Source: Comamonadaceae bacterium OS-4
GTDB lineage: Bacteria; Pseudomonadota; Gammaproteobacteria; Burkholderiales; Burkholderiaceae_C
Length of the DNA stretch: 64,000 nt
Assembly (NCBI GenBank): GCA_027924025.1
Contig: AP026970.1
Span: 2,750,501 to 2,814,500, forward strand
Direction: 5' to 3'
A program made the translations under genes and the position numbers. The first letter of the stretch is position 1, and each line of letters opens with the position of its first letter. Below, in pieces: positions 1 through 8,391 of this stretch. The notes beneath the pieces were generated by a model that did no database searches, was not told the DNA's origin, and saw only the letters and a list, made by a program, of their open reading frames with translations.

Positions 1-380
1 GCTTCAAGGAGCATTGGCAACGTGCCCGGCCTTACCAGGTTGAAATCTTCGGTGGCACTCAGAAGTTCACCCGCGCGACCGTGATCACCGATCAATGTGA
101 CAACAATTGCTCCTTCGTGAGCGGCCATGTAGCGTGCGGATTCTTTTTCTGCAGCCTGATGCTGATTCAGGCGCGTCGTCGCACATGGTGGCTGATAGCG
201 GGAACCAGCGCTGGCTTGGCCATTGGATTTTCGCGGATGTCCGCGGTGGCCCACTGGTTCAGTGATGTTTTGTGGGCCGGCCCCATCACCCTGATGACCA
301 GCTGGCTGGTCTGGAAAATCTTGTCCAGACTTTACGCGCCGTCCGGTGACGAGACCAAGCCGGTGGCCACATCCGGATAA
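1..380 (+). CDS. PAP2-superfamily phosphatase, 3' part only
   Basis: The gene enters from the left edge (first whole codon at base 3) and stops with TAA at 378-380. About 125 residues are visible. They hold the complete PAP2 (type 2 phosphatidic acid phosphatase) active site: K-x6-RP (KEHWQRARP, codons 2-10), a PSGH-like VSGH, and SR-x5-H-x3-D (SRMSAVAHWFSD). These residues bind phosphate and form the phospho-His intermediate. Hydrophobic segments around and after the motifs (FFFCSLMLI, the WWLIAGTSAG stretch, LMTSWLVWKIL) indicate a membrane enzyme acting on a lipid phosphate such as PA, undecaprenyl-PP or lipid A; the substrate cannot be told. The 3' end overlaps the convergent SDR-like gene by 49 bases. 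The family call is firm. Confidence 0.85.
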   Translation, partial: FKEHWQRARPYQVEIFGGTQKFTRATVITDQCDNNCSFVSGHVACGFFFCSLMLIQARRRTWWLIAGTSAGLAIGFSRMSAVAHWFSDVLWAGPITLMTSWLVWKILSRLYAPSGDETKPVATSG

Positions 381-1261
381 CGCAATTTCAGACCCAACTC
401 CGCTTTCATGCGGTTGTTGTTGATGCGCCGGGATTCACTCATGAAAGTCAGCAACATCACAGGCAGCTGCTCCACCGCGGTGCCACGGGGCACCCTAGGA
501 GGCCTGGGCAGACCGTATAAGTCTGCCGCGAGGTCAAAGTAGTCTCCCATCTTCAAGCGGGTGTCGTCGCAGACGTTATAGACCCGCTGGGGTGCGCCTT
601 TCCAGAGAGCGCGCCAGCAAGCCGCAGCCAGATCCTCTGCGTGTATGTGGTTGGTGTACACATCATCGTCAGACTGCAAGACCGGCGTGCCTTTTTGGAG
701 GCGCATTTTCGGTGTACCGCCGACCCGATCCGGCGCATATATGCCGGGGATTCTGAGCACAGAAACCGGCGTACCCGTAGCCTTACCCCACGTGCGGACC
801 ACCGCTTCTGCATGGACCCGGCGTTGGGCCCTTGGAGTTTGGGGCGCAAGAACGCGCTCTTCTGTCACCCACTGGCCCTGGCAATCGCCATAGACGCCGG
901 TGGTGGAACCATAAACCAAGGCTCGCGGCGGATTACGCCGGCGCAGGCCTTGGGTAGCCTCCAGGATACGCGGGTCCGCCCAGCCCTCCGTGGGCGGGGG
1001 CGCCAGGTAGAGCACACGATCTGCCAGGCCCGCCAAACGGTGCAAGGTCACGGGGCGGTCAAGGTTGCCCAGTAAAGGCCGCACACCGGCTTGCCGGAGC
1101 GCCTGGATGCGGTCTGGACTGGAGGTGAGCGCCATCCACTGAACGCGCGCGCCCATGGCGCGTACGACCCGCATCCCTACATCACCACACCCGATGATCA
1201 GAACACGCGGACGGCGGAAGCGCGCGGGGAGCGCGCCAAGTGGGGATTGGTTTGAGGGCAA
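332..1261 (-). CDS. NAD-dependent epimerase/dehydratase-like (extended SDR, YeeZ-type)
   Basis: 309 residues. The N-terminus carries a Rossmann dinucleotide-binding turn, VLIIGCGDVGMRVV (residues 20-33), with the G-x-G-x-x-G spacing of extended SDR proteins. A central VYGSTTGVYGD segment resembles the catalytic-strand region of NAD-dependent epimerases, and a later YNVCDD matches the substrate-side loop of the family. The overall pattern is closest to the poorly characterised YeeZ/NAD(P)-binding group, so no substrate is assigned. It is convergent with and overlaps the PAP2 gene, and divergent from the reductase gene that starts 43 bases away. No signal peptide or membrane segment is seen; cytoplasmic. 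Confidence 0.8.
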   Translation of the reverse strand: MPSNQSPLGALPARFRRPRVLIIGCGDVGMRVVRAMGARVQWMALTSSPDRIQALRQAGVRPLLGNLDRPVTLHRLAGLADRVLYLAPPPTEGWADPRILEATQGLRRRNPPRALVYGSTTGVYGDCQGQWVTEERVLAPQTPRAQRRVHAEAVVRTWGKATGTPVSVLRIPGIYAPDRVGGTPKMRLQKGTPVLQSDDDVYTNHIHAEDLAAACWRALWKGAPQRVYNVCDDTRLKMGDYFDLAADLYGLPRPPRVPRGTAVEQLPVMLLTFMSESRRINNNRMKAELGLKLRYPDVATGLVSSPDGA

Positions 1262-1303
1262 AATCGAGGGCTTTCTACACAGCAGCTAGCTAGGATACCC
1301 AAG

Positions 1304-2353
1304 ATGAGCGAGACCCTCTCCGCCGCAGCCCCTTTTTCCATCACGGTGCAGCCCAGTGGTCGCCAATTCAGCGCGCAAAGTGATGAAACCTTGCTGGCCG
1401 CGGGTATCCGCCAAGGCGTGGGCTTGCCATATGGCTGCAAAGACGGCGCTTGCGGCTCCTGCAAGTGCAAGATGCTGTCCGGTAGCGTGGTGCATGGCGC
1501 CCACCAAACAAAAGCCCTGAGCCCTGAAGAGGAGTCCCAAGGCTTGGTGCTGACCTGCTGCGCAACCGCAACCTCTGACGTGGTGCTGGAGTCGCGCCAG
1601 GTCTCCGCAGAAGGCGCACTGCCGATCAAAAAAATGCCCACCCGGGTGACCTCCCTGCAAAAGGTGTCTCCCGATGTGATGTTGATCCAGCTACAGCTCC
1701 CTGCCAACGACTCTTTTCAGTACAAAGCGGGCCAATACATCGAGTTCTTGTTGCGCGATGGCGCACGCCGCAGCTACTCGATGGCCAACGCCCCGCAAGG
1801 CAACAGCGTAGAGCTGCACATCCGTCACATGCCGGGCGGAAAATTCACTGACCATGTGTTCGGCAGCATGAAAGAAAAAGAAATTTTGCGCGTAGAGGGC
1901 CCGCACGGGTCTTTCTACCTGCGGGAGGAATCCGACAAAGCCATCGTGATGGTGGCCTCAGGCACCGGCTTTGCACCCATCAAGGCCCTGCTGGAGCAAA
2001 TGGAGTCGGCAGGCTCCACACGCCCGGTCGCGCTGTACTGGGGCGGACGCCGCCCGGCAGACCTGTATATGGATGGTTGGGTCAAAGAACTCCAAAACCG
2101 GATGCCAACCTTGCGCTATGTTCCGGTCGTGTCGGACGCGCTGGACGAGGATCAATGGACCGGCCGCGTGGGCTATGTGCACCAAGCAGCCCTTGAAGAC
2201 TTCCAAGACATGCGCGAGTACCAGGTCTATGCCTGTGGTGCACCGATCGTCGTGGAGTCAGCCCGGCACGATTTTGTTGCGCACGCAGGCCTGCCACCCG
2301 AAGAGTTTTATGCCGACGCATTCACCTCGGAGGCTGACAAAGCCAACAGCTGA
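1304..2353 (+). CDS. 2Fe-2S ferredoxin/FAD/NAD(P)H reductase, AscD-like
   Basis: 349 residues in three modules. Residues 10-95 form a plant-type 2Fe-2S ferredoxin with cysteines in YGCKDGACGSCKCK (C45, C50, C53) and a fourth in LTCC (85/86). The middle is an FNR-type FAD domain with RRSYSMAN. The C-terminus is an NAD(P)-binding domain with GTGFAPIKALLEQ and a YACGAP tail motif. This architecture passes electrons from NAD(P)H through FAD to a 2Fe-2S centre and on to a partner. Database entries of this type are often named CDP-6-deoxy-delta-3,4-glucoseen reductase, but no deoxysugar genes are near, so the true partner is unknown. It is followed by a hairpin shared with the convergent liv operon. 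Confidence 0.85.
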   Translation: MSETLSAAAPFSITVQPSGRQFSAQSDETLLAAGIRQGVGLPYGCKDGACGSCKCKMLSGSVVHGAHQTKALSPEEESQGLVLTCCATATSDVVLESRQVSAEGALPIKKMPTRVTSLQKVSPDVMLIQLQLPANDSFQYKAGQYIEFLLRDGARRSYSMANAPQGNSVELHIRHMPGGKFTDHVFGSMKEKEILRVEGPHGSFYLREESDKAIVMVASGTGFAPIKALLEQMESAGSTRPVALYWGGRRPADLYMDGWVKELQNRMPTLRYVPVVSDALDEDQWTGRVGYVHQAALEDFQDMREYQVYACGAPIVVESARHDFVAHAGLPPEEFYADAFTSEADKANS

Positions 2354-2359
2354 TGTCAA

Positions 2360-2412
2360 AAAAATAGCCCCCGGGCTGCCAAGCGTGTGAACACGCCTGG
2401 CAGCCCGGGGGC
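2360..2412 (-). terminator. Rho-independent terminator of livHMGF
   Basis: Arms 2367-2381 and 2398-2412 are perfectly complementary over 15 bases (GCCCCCGGGCTGCCA and its complement), with a second inner hairpin GCGTGT/ACACGC at 2383-2396. On the minus strand the stem is followed by TATTTTTTT (from 2366 leftwards), a proper U-tract, so it terminates the liv operon. The plus side lacks a T-run, so it would end the reductase transcript less efficiently. Confidence 0.9.
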
Positions 2413-2423
2413 CGGTAGACAGC

Positions 2424-3143
2424 TTACTCGCCGAGGTAGGCGGCGCGTACCTTCGGGTCCGTCAGCATGTCTTTGGCGTCGCCCGTCATCGTGACGATGC
2501 CGGACTCCATCACATAGCCACGGTTAGCAATCGACAAAGCACGGCTGGCGTTCTGCTCCACCAGCAATACGGTTACACCCTGGGCATACACGTCTTTCAC
2601 CACTTCAAAGATCTTGTCCACCATGATGGGGGACAGACCCATGGAGGGCTCGTCCAGCAGCAGCACTTTGGGGCGGCTCATCAGGGCACGGCCCATGGCC
2701 AGCATCTGCTGCTCGCCACCGGACATGGTGCCGGCCAACTGGTCTTTGCGCTCACGCAGTCGCGGGAAAATGGTGAACATTTTTTCGATGTCGGCCAAGA
2801 TACCGTCTTTGTCGCTACGGATGTAGGCACCCATTTGCAGGTTTTCGGTGATGGTCATGCGGGTGAAAACCCCGCGACCTTCCGGCACCATTGCCAAGCC
2901 TTGCTTGACCAAGTCCCAGGGGCCTTGGCCCTTGATACTTTTGCCGAGGTATTCGATGTCACCGGCATTGATGGGCAAGGTGCCTGTAATGGCCTTCATG
3001 GTGGTGGTCTTGCCAGCACCGTTAGAGCCGATCAGGGACACCAATTCGCCTTCGCGCACTTCGAAGTCCACGCCCTTGACGGCTTGAATACCGCCATAAG
3101 CCACTTTCAGGCCTTTAACTTTGAGCAGAGTCTGAGTAGTCAT
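2424..3143 (-). CDS. livF: Branched-chain amino-acid ABC transporter ATPase LivF
   Basis: 239 residues, the usual LivF length. Walker A is GSNGAGKTT (residues 39-47), the ABC signature is MSGGEQQML, and Walker B is VLLLDEPSMGLSP, with the switch His replaced by Gln in LLVEQNAS as usual for LivF. It is one of the two cytoplasmic ATPases that drive import of leucine, isoleucine, valine or related amino acids through LivHM. Last gene of the livH-livM-livG-livF operon, 10 bases after livG, and followed by a strong terminator. Confidence 0.93.
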   Translation of the reverse strand: MTTQTLLKVKGLKVAYGGIQAVKGVDFEVREGELVSLIGSNGAGKTTTMKAITGTLPINAGDIEYLGKSIKGQGPWDLVKQGLAMVPEGRGVFTRMTITENLQMGAYIRSDKDGILADIEKMFTIFPRLRERKDQLAGTMSGGEQQMLAMGRALMSRPKVLLLDEPSMGLSPIMVDKIFEVVKDVYAQGVTVLLVEQNASRALSIANRGYVMESGIVTMTGDAKDMLTDPKVRAAYLGE

Positions 3144-3153
3144 TTGTCAATCC

Positions 3154-3924
3154 TTAGTGGCCGCTCGTGCCCAAATAGGCCTCAATCACTTTTTCGTTTT
3201 TCTGCACATCCGCGGGTGTGCCTTCAGCAATTTGCTTGCCGTAGTCCAACACGGTGACGCGATCACAGAGGCCCATCACCAGTTTCACATCGTGCTCGAT
3301 CAGCAAAATGGTGCGGTTGTCTTTGCGGATACGGTCAATCAGCTCGCGCAACATCACCTTTTCGGTGGCGTTCATGCCTGCAGCGGGCTCGTCCAGAGCG
3401 ATCAACTGGGGGTCTGTAGCCAACGCGCGGGCAATTTCGAGTCGGCGTTGGTCGCCGTAGCTCAAAGTGCGGGCTTTGTAGTCTGCAAACTTGCCGATAC
3501 CGACATAGTCCAACAACTCTTGCGCGCGCTTGGCAATGGCAGCCTCTTCGGCCTTGAACGAGCTGGTACGGAACATAGCGCCCAACAAGCCAGAGTGGGT
3601 GCGGATATGGCGTCCCACCATGACGTTCTCAAGCGCTGTCATTTCAGCAAACAGGCGGATGTTTTGGAAAGTACGGGCAATACCGGCTTTCGCGACGGTG
3701 TGCACAGCAGTCGGATGGTAGGTTTTACCTGCCAGTTCAAAGCTGCCGCTGTCCGGTGTGTACAAGCCGGTCAGCACGTTGAAGAAGGTGGTTTTGCCGG
3801 CACCGTTCGGCCCGATAAGGCCATAGACCTGACCGCGCTCGATTTTGATGCCCACATCGCTCAAAGCCTGCAAGCCACCGAAGCGCTTGGAGACGCCGGA
3901 GACGTTCAATACTGTATCTGTCAT
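3154..3924 (-). CDS. livG: Branched-chain amino-acid ABC transporter ATPase LivG
   Basis: 256 residues. Walker A is GPNGAGKTT (residues 38-46). The signature LSYGDQRRLEIARAL and Walker B LIALDEPAAGMN are typical LivG variants, and the H-loop is in LLIEHDVKLVMG. It pairs with LivF to form the nucleotide-binding heterodimer under the LivHM permease. The start follows livM by 56 bases in the same operon. No anomaly. Confidence 0.93.
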   Translation of the reverse strand: MTDTVLNVSGVSKRFGGLQALSDVGIKIERGQVYGLIGPNGAGKTTFFNVLTGLYTPDSGSFELAGKTYHPTAVHTVAKAGIARTFQNIRLFAEMTALENVMVGRHIRTHSGLLGAMFRTSSFKAEEAAIAKRAQELLDYVGIGKFADYKARTLSYGDQRRLEIARALATDPQLIALDEPAAGMNATEKVMLRELIDRIRKDNRTILLIEHDVKLVMGLCDRVTVLDYGKQIAEGTPADVQKNEKVIEAYLGTSGH

Positions 3925-3980
3925 AGGTTATCCAATCAGTTGAAGGTTCCTGCCGGATCACGGCAGGAAGCTCACAAATT

Positions 3981-5066
3981 TCAGCTCTTGGTGTTCTGCA
4001 GGGATTTGCCATGTTCTGGCGCAGGCCACAAGCCACGGGGGCGCAGCAGCATCACGCTGATCATCGCCAAGGCAATCAACAACTGACGAAGAATCGAGGC
4101 ATCCAAGCGGCCATCGGTCATGGTTTGCAGTGGTCCTGCGACATAACGCAACACCTCAGGCAAGGCCGCCAGCAAAACGGCTCCCAGAATCACGCCGGGC
4201 AAATAGCCCACGCCACCCAGCACCACCATGGCAACGATCATCACCGACTCCATCAGGCTGAACGACTCTGGAGAAATGAAACCCTGGAAGGAGGCAAACA
4301 TCGCACCGGACACACCACCGAAGGTGGCACCCATACCGAAAGCCAGCAGTTTCATGTTGCGGGTGTTGATGCCCATCGCTTTGGCAGCGATTTCGTCTTC
4401 GCGGATCGCCATCCAGGCACGGCCCACGCGGGACAACTCCAAACGGTGGGAGATGATCACGCTGATCACCACCAAGGCGAGGAAAAGGTAGTAGTACAGG
4501 GTGACCGACGCGATTTCGAAGTCGCCAATCATGAGCTTCTTACCCAGGTTCAGGCCGAAGAAATGCAGAGGATCAATCTGGTTGATACCTTTGGGTCCGT
4601 TGGTGATGTTGACCGGGTGGTCCAGGTTGTTCATGAACACCCGAATGATTTCACCGAAACCCAAGGTCACGATCGCCAGGTAATCGCCACGCAAACGCAG
4701 GGTAGGAGCGCCAAGAAGCACCCCGAAAATCCCTGCGAGTGCAGCCCCGAGCGGAATCACCAGCCAAATAGGCGTGTGCATGCCGTCCGGGAACATGGCA
4801 GCGATAGCGGGGAAAGTCTCGATCAGATGCGGGGACGACATCAGACCGTACATATAGGCGCCGATAGCGAAAAACGCTACATAGCCCAAGTCCAGCAAAC
4901 CGGCATAGCCGACCACAATGTTGAGGCCCAAAGCCAGCAACACGAAGAGCAAAGCCATATCAGCAATACGCACCCATGCATTGCCGAAGCCCTGCAAGAT
5001 GAAAGGCAAAATCAACAAGCCGGCGGCAGCCACCAGCATGGTCAAAAGACGTTTTTGGGGGTTCAT
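3981..5066 (-). CDS. livM: Branched-chain amino-acid ABC transporter permease LivM
   Basis: 361 residues from ATG 5066 (MNPQKRLL), chosen because GAGGAG lies 9 bases upstream; a start 13 codons earlier at 5105 would overlap livH. Many hydrophobic segments span the protein, and the central ALGLNIVVGYAGLLDLGYVAF and later EDEIAAKAMGIN are hallmark LivM segments (the latter is the cytoplasmic coupling loop). It forms the inner-membrane channel with LivH. It starts 13 bases after the livH stop. Confidence 0.93.
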   Translation of the reverse strand: MNPQKRLLTMLVAAAGLLILPFILQGFGNAWVRIADMALLFVLLALGLNIVVGYAGLLDLGYVAFFAIGAYMYGLMSSPHLIETFPAIAAMFPDGMHTPIWLVIPLGAALAGIFGVLLGAPTLRLRGDYLAIVTLGFGEIIRVFMNNLDHPVNITNGPKGINQIDPLHFFGLNLGKKLMIGDFEIASVTLYYYLFLALVVISVIISHRLELSRVGRAWMAIREDEIAAKAMGINTRNMKLLAFGMGATFGGVSGAMFASFQGFISPESFSLMESVMIVAMVVLGGVGYLPGVILGAVLLAALPEVLRYVAGPLQTMTDGRLDASILRQLLIALAMISVMLLRPRGLWPAPEHGKSLQNTKS

Positions 5067-5079
5067 GTGCAGGTTCTCC

Positions 5080-6009
5080 TCAGGCACGGTCCGCAACGCG
5101 CTCACCCAGCAAACCGGAGGGACGCAATGTCAGCACAATGATCAACACAATGAAAGCAAAGATATCGGAGTAGTGGCTACCCAATACGCCGCCAGTCAGT
5201 GCTCCGATGTAGCCGGCGCCGATCGCCTCAATCAGGCCCAGCAACAGCGCACCGACCACCGCACCCGCCAAATTGCCGATGCCACCGAACACCGCAGCAG
5301 TGAAAGCCTTCAAGCCGGGCAGGAAGCCCATGGCGTGTTGCGCGGTACCGTAGTTGGATGCGTACATCACACCAGCAATAGCTGCCAGCACCGCACCAAT
5401 AATGAAGGTGGCGGAAATCACCACATCAGGCTTCACACCCATCAGGGCGGCTACACGTGGGTTCTCAGCCGTCGCACGCATGGCACGACCCAGCTTGGTG
5501 TAATTGACCAGCCACATCAAGACGGCAAGAGACACAGCCGTGACGCCCAAGATCATGACTTGGGTAGGGGTGATCACCGCGCCAGCGATGTCGATCGGGT
5601 TACCGGGCAACAGCGTCGGGTACGACTTGTAGTTGGGCTTCCAGATGATCATGGCCAAGGTCTGCAAAAGAATGGACATGCCGATAGCCGTGATCAGGGG
5701 CGCGAGCTTGGGGCTGTTGCGCAGTGGGCGGTAAGCCACTTTTTCGATCACAAAGTTCAAGGCAGCCGCGACGACGCAGGCAATGATCAAGGAGATCAGC
5801 AAGATCACAAAGCCGGGGGTTCCGGGCATGGATTCCTGCATCAAGCCGATGATGGTCCAGCTGGTCAAGGCGCCCACCATCACGACTTCGCCGTGGGCGA
5901 AGTTGATCAAGTTGATGATGCCGTACACCATCGTGTAGCCGAGCGCGATGAGCGCATACATGCTACCCAACACCAGACCGTTGATGATCTGCTGTATAAA
6001 AATATCCAT
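5080..6009 (-). CDS. livH: Branched-chain amino-acid ABC transporter permease LivH
   Basis: 309 residues from ATG 6009 (MDIFIQQIING), preferred over an in-frame upstream start at 6057 because GGAG sits 7-8 bases before it. GSMYALIALGYTMVYGIINLINFAHGE-type N-terminal helices (residues about 16-40) and the coupling segment with MRATAENPRVAALMGV identify LivH. It is the first gene of the operon. No substrate-binding protein gene (livJ/livK) precedes it; the 225 bases upstream to rarA hold no open frame that I can support. The binding protein must therefore come from elsewhere in the genome. Confidence 0.93.
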   Translation of the reverse strand: MDIFIQQIINGLVLGSMYALIALGYTMVYGIINLINFAHGEVVMVGALTSWTIIGLMQESMPGTPGFVILLISLIIACVVAAALNFVIEKVAYRPLRNSPKLAPLITAIGMSILLQTLAMIIWKPNYKSYPTLLPGNPIDIAGAVITPTQVMILGVTAVSLAVLMWLVNYTKLGRAMRATAENPRVAALMGVKPDVVISATFIIGAVLAAIAGVMYASNYGTAQHAMGFLPGLKAFTAAVFGGIGNLAGAVVGALLLGLIEAIGAGYIGALTGGVLGSHYSDIFAFIVLIIVLTLRPSGLLGERVADRA

Positions 6010-6234
6010 AAAAAAACTCCGTTGTTCTGATGTGCGAACGGCCATGGCCGTCAACACTGGTGGCGTTAGACCATCGAAAGCAATAAGCCTGCCACGTCAG
6101 GTTCACTGGCGGTGCAGGCCAAAAGCAGTGCCGCGATTCTAGCGAGGTCGGGCCAAGGGGTCTTGGGGGTGCAGGGTGGGTTTACCCTTGAGAACTATGC
6201 AGATTCGGCAACTCGTGGCCTATTTCATGCACTA

Positions 6235-7530
6235 TTAGCTTTTCTTCTGATTGCGCGCTTTCAGATCGCGCAACTTCTCAGCAATCCGGATCTCCAAACC
6301 GCGCTCTACGGGGCGGTAGAACTCGGCCTCCGGCATACCTTCTGGCAAATAACGCTCACCTGCGGCGAAACCACCCTCTTCGTCGTGGGCATAGCGATAG
6401 CCCTTGCCGTAATCCAGCTCTTTCATCAGCTTGGTGGGGGCATTGCGCAAATGCAGGGGTACAGGCCGTGTTCCGTCCTTTTTGACGAAGGCCTTGGCCT
6501 CGTTGAACGCCTTGTAGACGGCGTTGCTTTTAGGGGCCACAGCCAAATAAATAACGCACTCTGCCAAAGCCAACTCGCCTTCCGGACTGCCAAGGCGCTC
6601 ATAGACATCCGCCGCATCCAGCGCCATGCGCAGAGCGCGGGGATCTGCCAGGCCGATATCCTCGGCAGCCATCCGGATAAAGCGGCGCGCCAAGTAGCGG
6701 GGCTCAGCACCGCCATCCAACATCCGGGCAAACCAATACAGAGCGGCATCGGGGTCTGAGCCCCGCACGCTTTTGTGCAACGCTGAAATGGTGTCGTAAA
6801 ACTGCTCGCCACCTTTGTCGTAGCGGCGCATACGCTCACCCAGCACCTTCAGCAACCAGGCATCGGTGATGTCGGTCATCTGCTCCTGCCGCGCCGCAAC
6901 ACCCAAGGTCTCCAGGGTATTGAGCAAGCGGCGAGCATCGCCGTCAGCATAGGCGATCAGTCGGTCAATTGCTATGCTTTCAATAGCAGGAAGCGCTTGC
7001 TGCGCTTGCGCCTGCTCCACTATTTCCTTCAAACTATCGGTATCCAGCGGCTGCAATACATAGACCGCGGCACGAGACAACAGTGCGGAATTCACCTCGA
7101 ACGAAGGGTTCTCGGTCGTTGCGCCTATGAAGGTGAACAAGCCACTCTCGACATGGGGCAAAAACGCGTCCTGCTGGCTCTTGTTGAAGCGGTGCACCTC
7201 GTCGACAAAGACAATGGTTCTGCGCTGCTCCAGACCGTCGCGGGCGAGGATGGCCTGGTCTACTGCCTCACGAATTTCTTTGATGCCACCCAGAACCGCA
7301 CTGATCGTGATGAACTGGGCATCGAACGCATCGGCCATGAGGCGCGCAATCGTGGTCTTGCCCACACCCGGCGGGCCCCACAAAATGCAGCTGTGCGGCT
7401 GGCCTGATTCAAACGCAAGGCGCAGGGCCATGCCCTCGCCCAGCACATGCTGCTGGCCAATCACCTGCCCCAGTGTTCTGGGGCGGAGTAACTCAGCCAG
7501 CGGCTGGTGCTTGTTGAAAGATGTCGCCAC
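6235..7530 (-). CDS. rarA: Replication-associated recombination protein A (AAA ATPase)
   Basis: 431 residues with GTG start. Walker A is GPPGVGKTT (52-60), Walker B is FVDEVHRF, the sensor region is IGATTENPSF, and GDARRLLNTLE precedes the C-terminal tetramerisation domain (VRGSDPDAALYWFARML). RarA/MgsA acts at stalled or collapsed replication forks and resembles clamp-loader subunits. It lies downstream of lolA and mscS, matching the ftsK-lolA-rarA order of many proteobacteria. Bases 6971-7028 inside the gene match the dispersed repeat and encode an Ala/Gln-rich stretch (EQAQAQQALPAIESIAI) in the linker before GDARR; this is probably a repeat accommodated in frame. Confidence 0.93.
   Translation of the reverse strand: MATSFNKHQPLAELLRPRTLGQVIGQQHVLGEGMALRLAFESGQPHSCILWGPPGVGKTTIARLMADAFDAQFITISAVLGGIKEIREAVDQAILARDGLEQRRTIVFVDEVHRFNKSQQDAFLPHVESGLFTFIGATTENPSFEVNSALLSRAAVYVLQPLDTDSLKEIVEQAQAQQALPAIESIAIDRLIAYADGDARRLLNTLETLGVAARQEQMTDITDAWLLKVLGERMRRYDKGGEQFYDTISALHKSVRGSDPDAALYWFARMLDGGAEPRYLARRFIRMAAEDIGLADPRALRMALDAADVYERLGSPEGELALAECVIYLAVAPKSNAVYKAFNEAKAFVKKDGTRPVPLHLRNAPTKLMKELDYGKGYRYAHDEEGGFAAGERYLPEGMPEAEFYRPVERGLEIRIAEKLRDLKARNQKKS
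6971..7028 (+). repeat. Dispersed short repeat, copy inside rarA
   Basis: GCTAT-N7-ATAGC at 6971-6987, then GCGC spaced as in the other copies, and a CTATTTCC tail. It is read in frame in rarA (on the opposite strand) without a stop. Divergence from the consensus is moderate in the middle. Confidence 0.7.
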
Positions 7531-7555
7531 AGTGCCGCGCAGGCCCTCTCACAGA

Positions 7556-8365
7556 TTACAAGTTGCGATGAGCAACCGGTGTTTCGGGCACCGGGTAGCC
7601 AGCAGCACCAAAGGTCTCAACCACCGCTTTGTGCGTGTCAAAGTACACCTGCCAGTAGTGGTCAGTGTGGGTGTAAGGGCGCACGCACAGCAGAGGGCCT
7701 TCGGGGGTGAACTGCAGAATTTCGATATCCGGCGCTGGCGAAGTGGCCACGTTGGGAATCGCCGCCACGGCGGTGCGCAAGCGGGCAATAGCATCCTGCA
7801 CATTCACACCGTTGGCAACCTTGGCCAGGCAATCCACCCGGCGGTGCGGCAGCACGCTGAAGTTTTGAATCGAACCGGAGAACACGGTGTTGTTTCCGAC
7901 GATGGTGATCACGTTGTCGGGTGTGATCAGCGTGGTCCCGAAAAGCCCCAACTCTTTCACCGTACCGGTGATACCACCGGCCGTGACAAAGTCGCCCACT
8001 TTATACGGACGAAGGACTTGCATAAACACGCCAGCCGCAAAGTGCGTCAGCAAGCCGCCCCATGCGGTGCCGATCGCGAGGCCTGCGCCTGCGAGCAGCG
8101 CGGCAAAGGAGGTCGTTTTGACACCAAAGATATCAAGAATCGCGAGAATCAAAACGATGTTGAGCAACACCGAAATGATGGAGGTGAGGTAGTTGGCCAG
8201 TGTCTGGTCTACTTTTCCACCACGCTGCAAACCCGCGCCCAAAAGACGCAGCGCCATGCTGATCAGCCAGCGGCCAATAACCCAGGCGGCCAGCGCGCCC
8301 ATGAGCTTCAGACCGAAGTCCGCGCCTTGGGTGCTTAAAAAATTCCAAATAACTTCCGTATTCAT
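7556..8365 (-). CDS. Small-conductance mechanosensitive channel (MscS family)
   Basis: 269 residues. Three N-terminal hydrophobic helices are followed by the pore-lining TM3 pattern AGLAIGTAWGGLLTHFAAG and RPYKVGDFV, the diagnostic MscS junction between pore helix and beta domain. The C-terminal part is the cytoplasmic vestibule. MscS channels release solutes on hypo-osmotic shock. It sits between lolA and rarA on the same strand, 25 bases before rarA, and may be co-transcribed. CGGGAG precedes the ATG at 8365. Confidence 0.9.
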   Translation of the reverse strand: MNTEVIWNFLSTQGADFGLKLMGALAAWVIGRWLISMALRLLGAGLQRGGKVDQTLANYLTSIISVLLNIVLILAILDIFGVKTTSFAALLAGAGLAIGTAWGGLLTHFAAGVFMQVLRPYKVGDFVTAGGITGTVKELGLFGTTLITPDNVITIVGNNTVFSGSIQNFSVLPHRRVDCLAKVANGVNVQDAIARLRTAVAAIPNVATSPAPDIEILQFTPEGPLLCVRPYTHTDHYWQVYFDTHKAVVETFGAAGYPVPETPVAHRNL

Positions 8366-8391
8366 ACCTGTACTCCCGATGGTGATACCGC

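Noticed and set aside
4011..6030. Long plus-strand frames across livM and livH (376 and 370 codons)
   Set aside because: His/Gln-rich translations typical of antisense shadows over hydrophobic membrane-protein genes; livM and livH are clear on the other strand.
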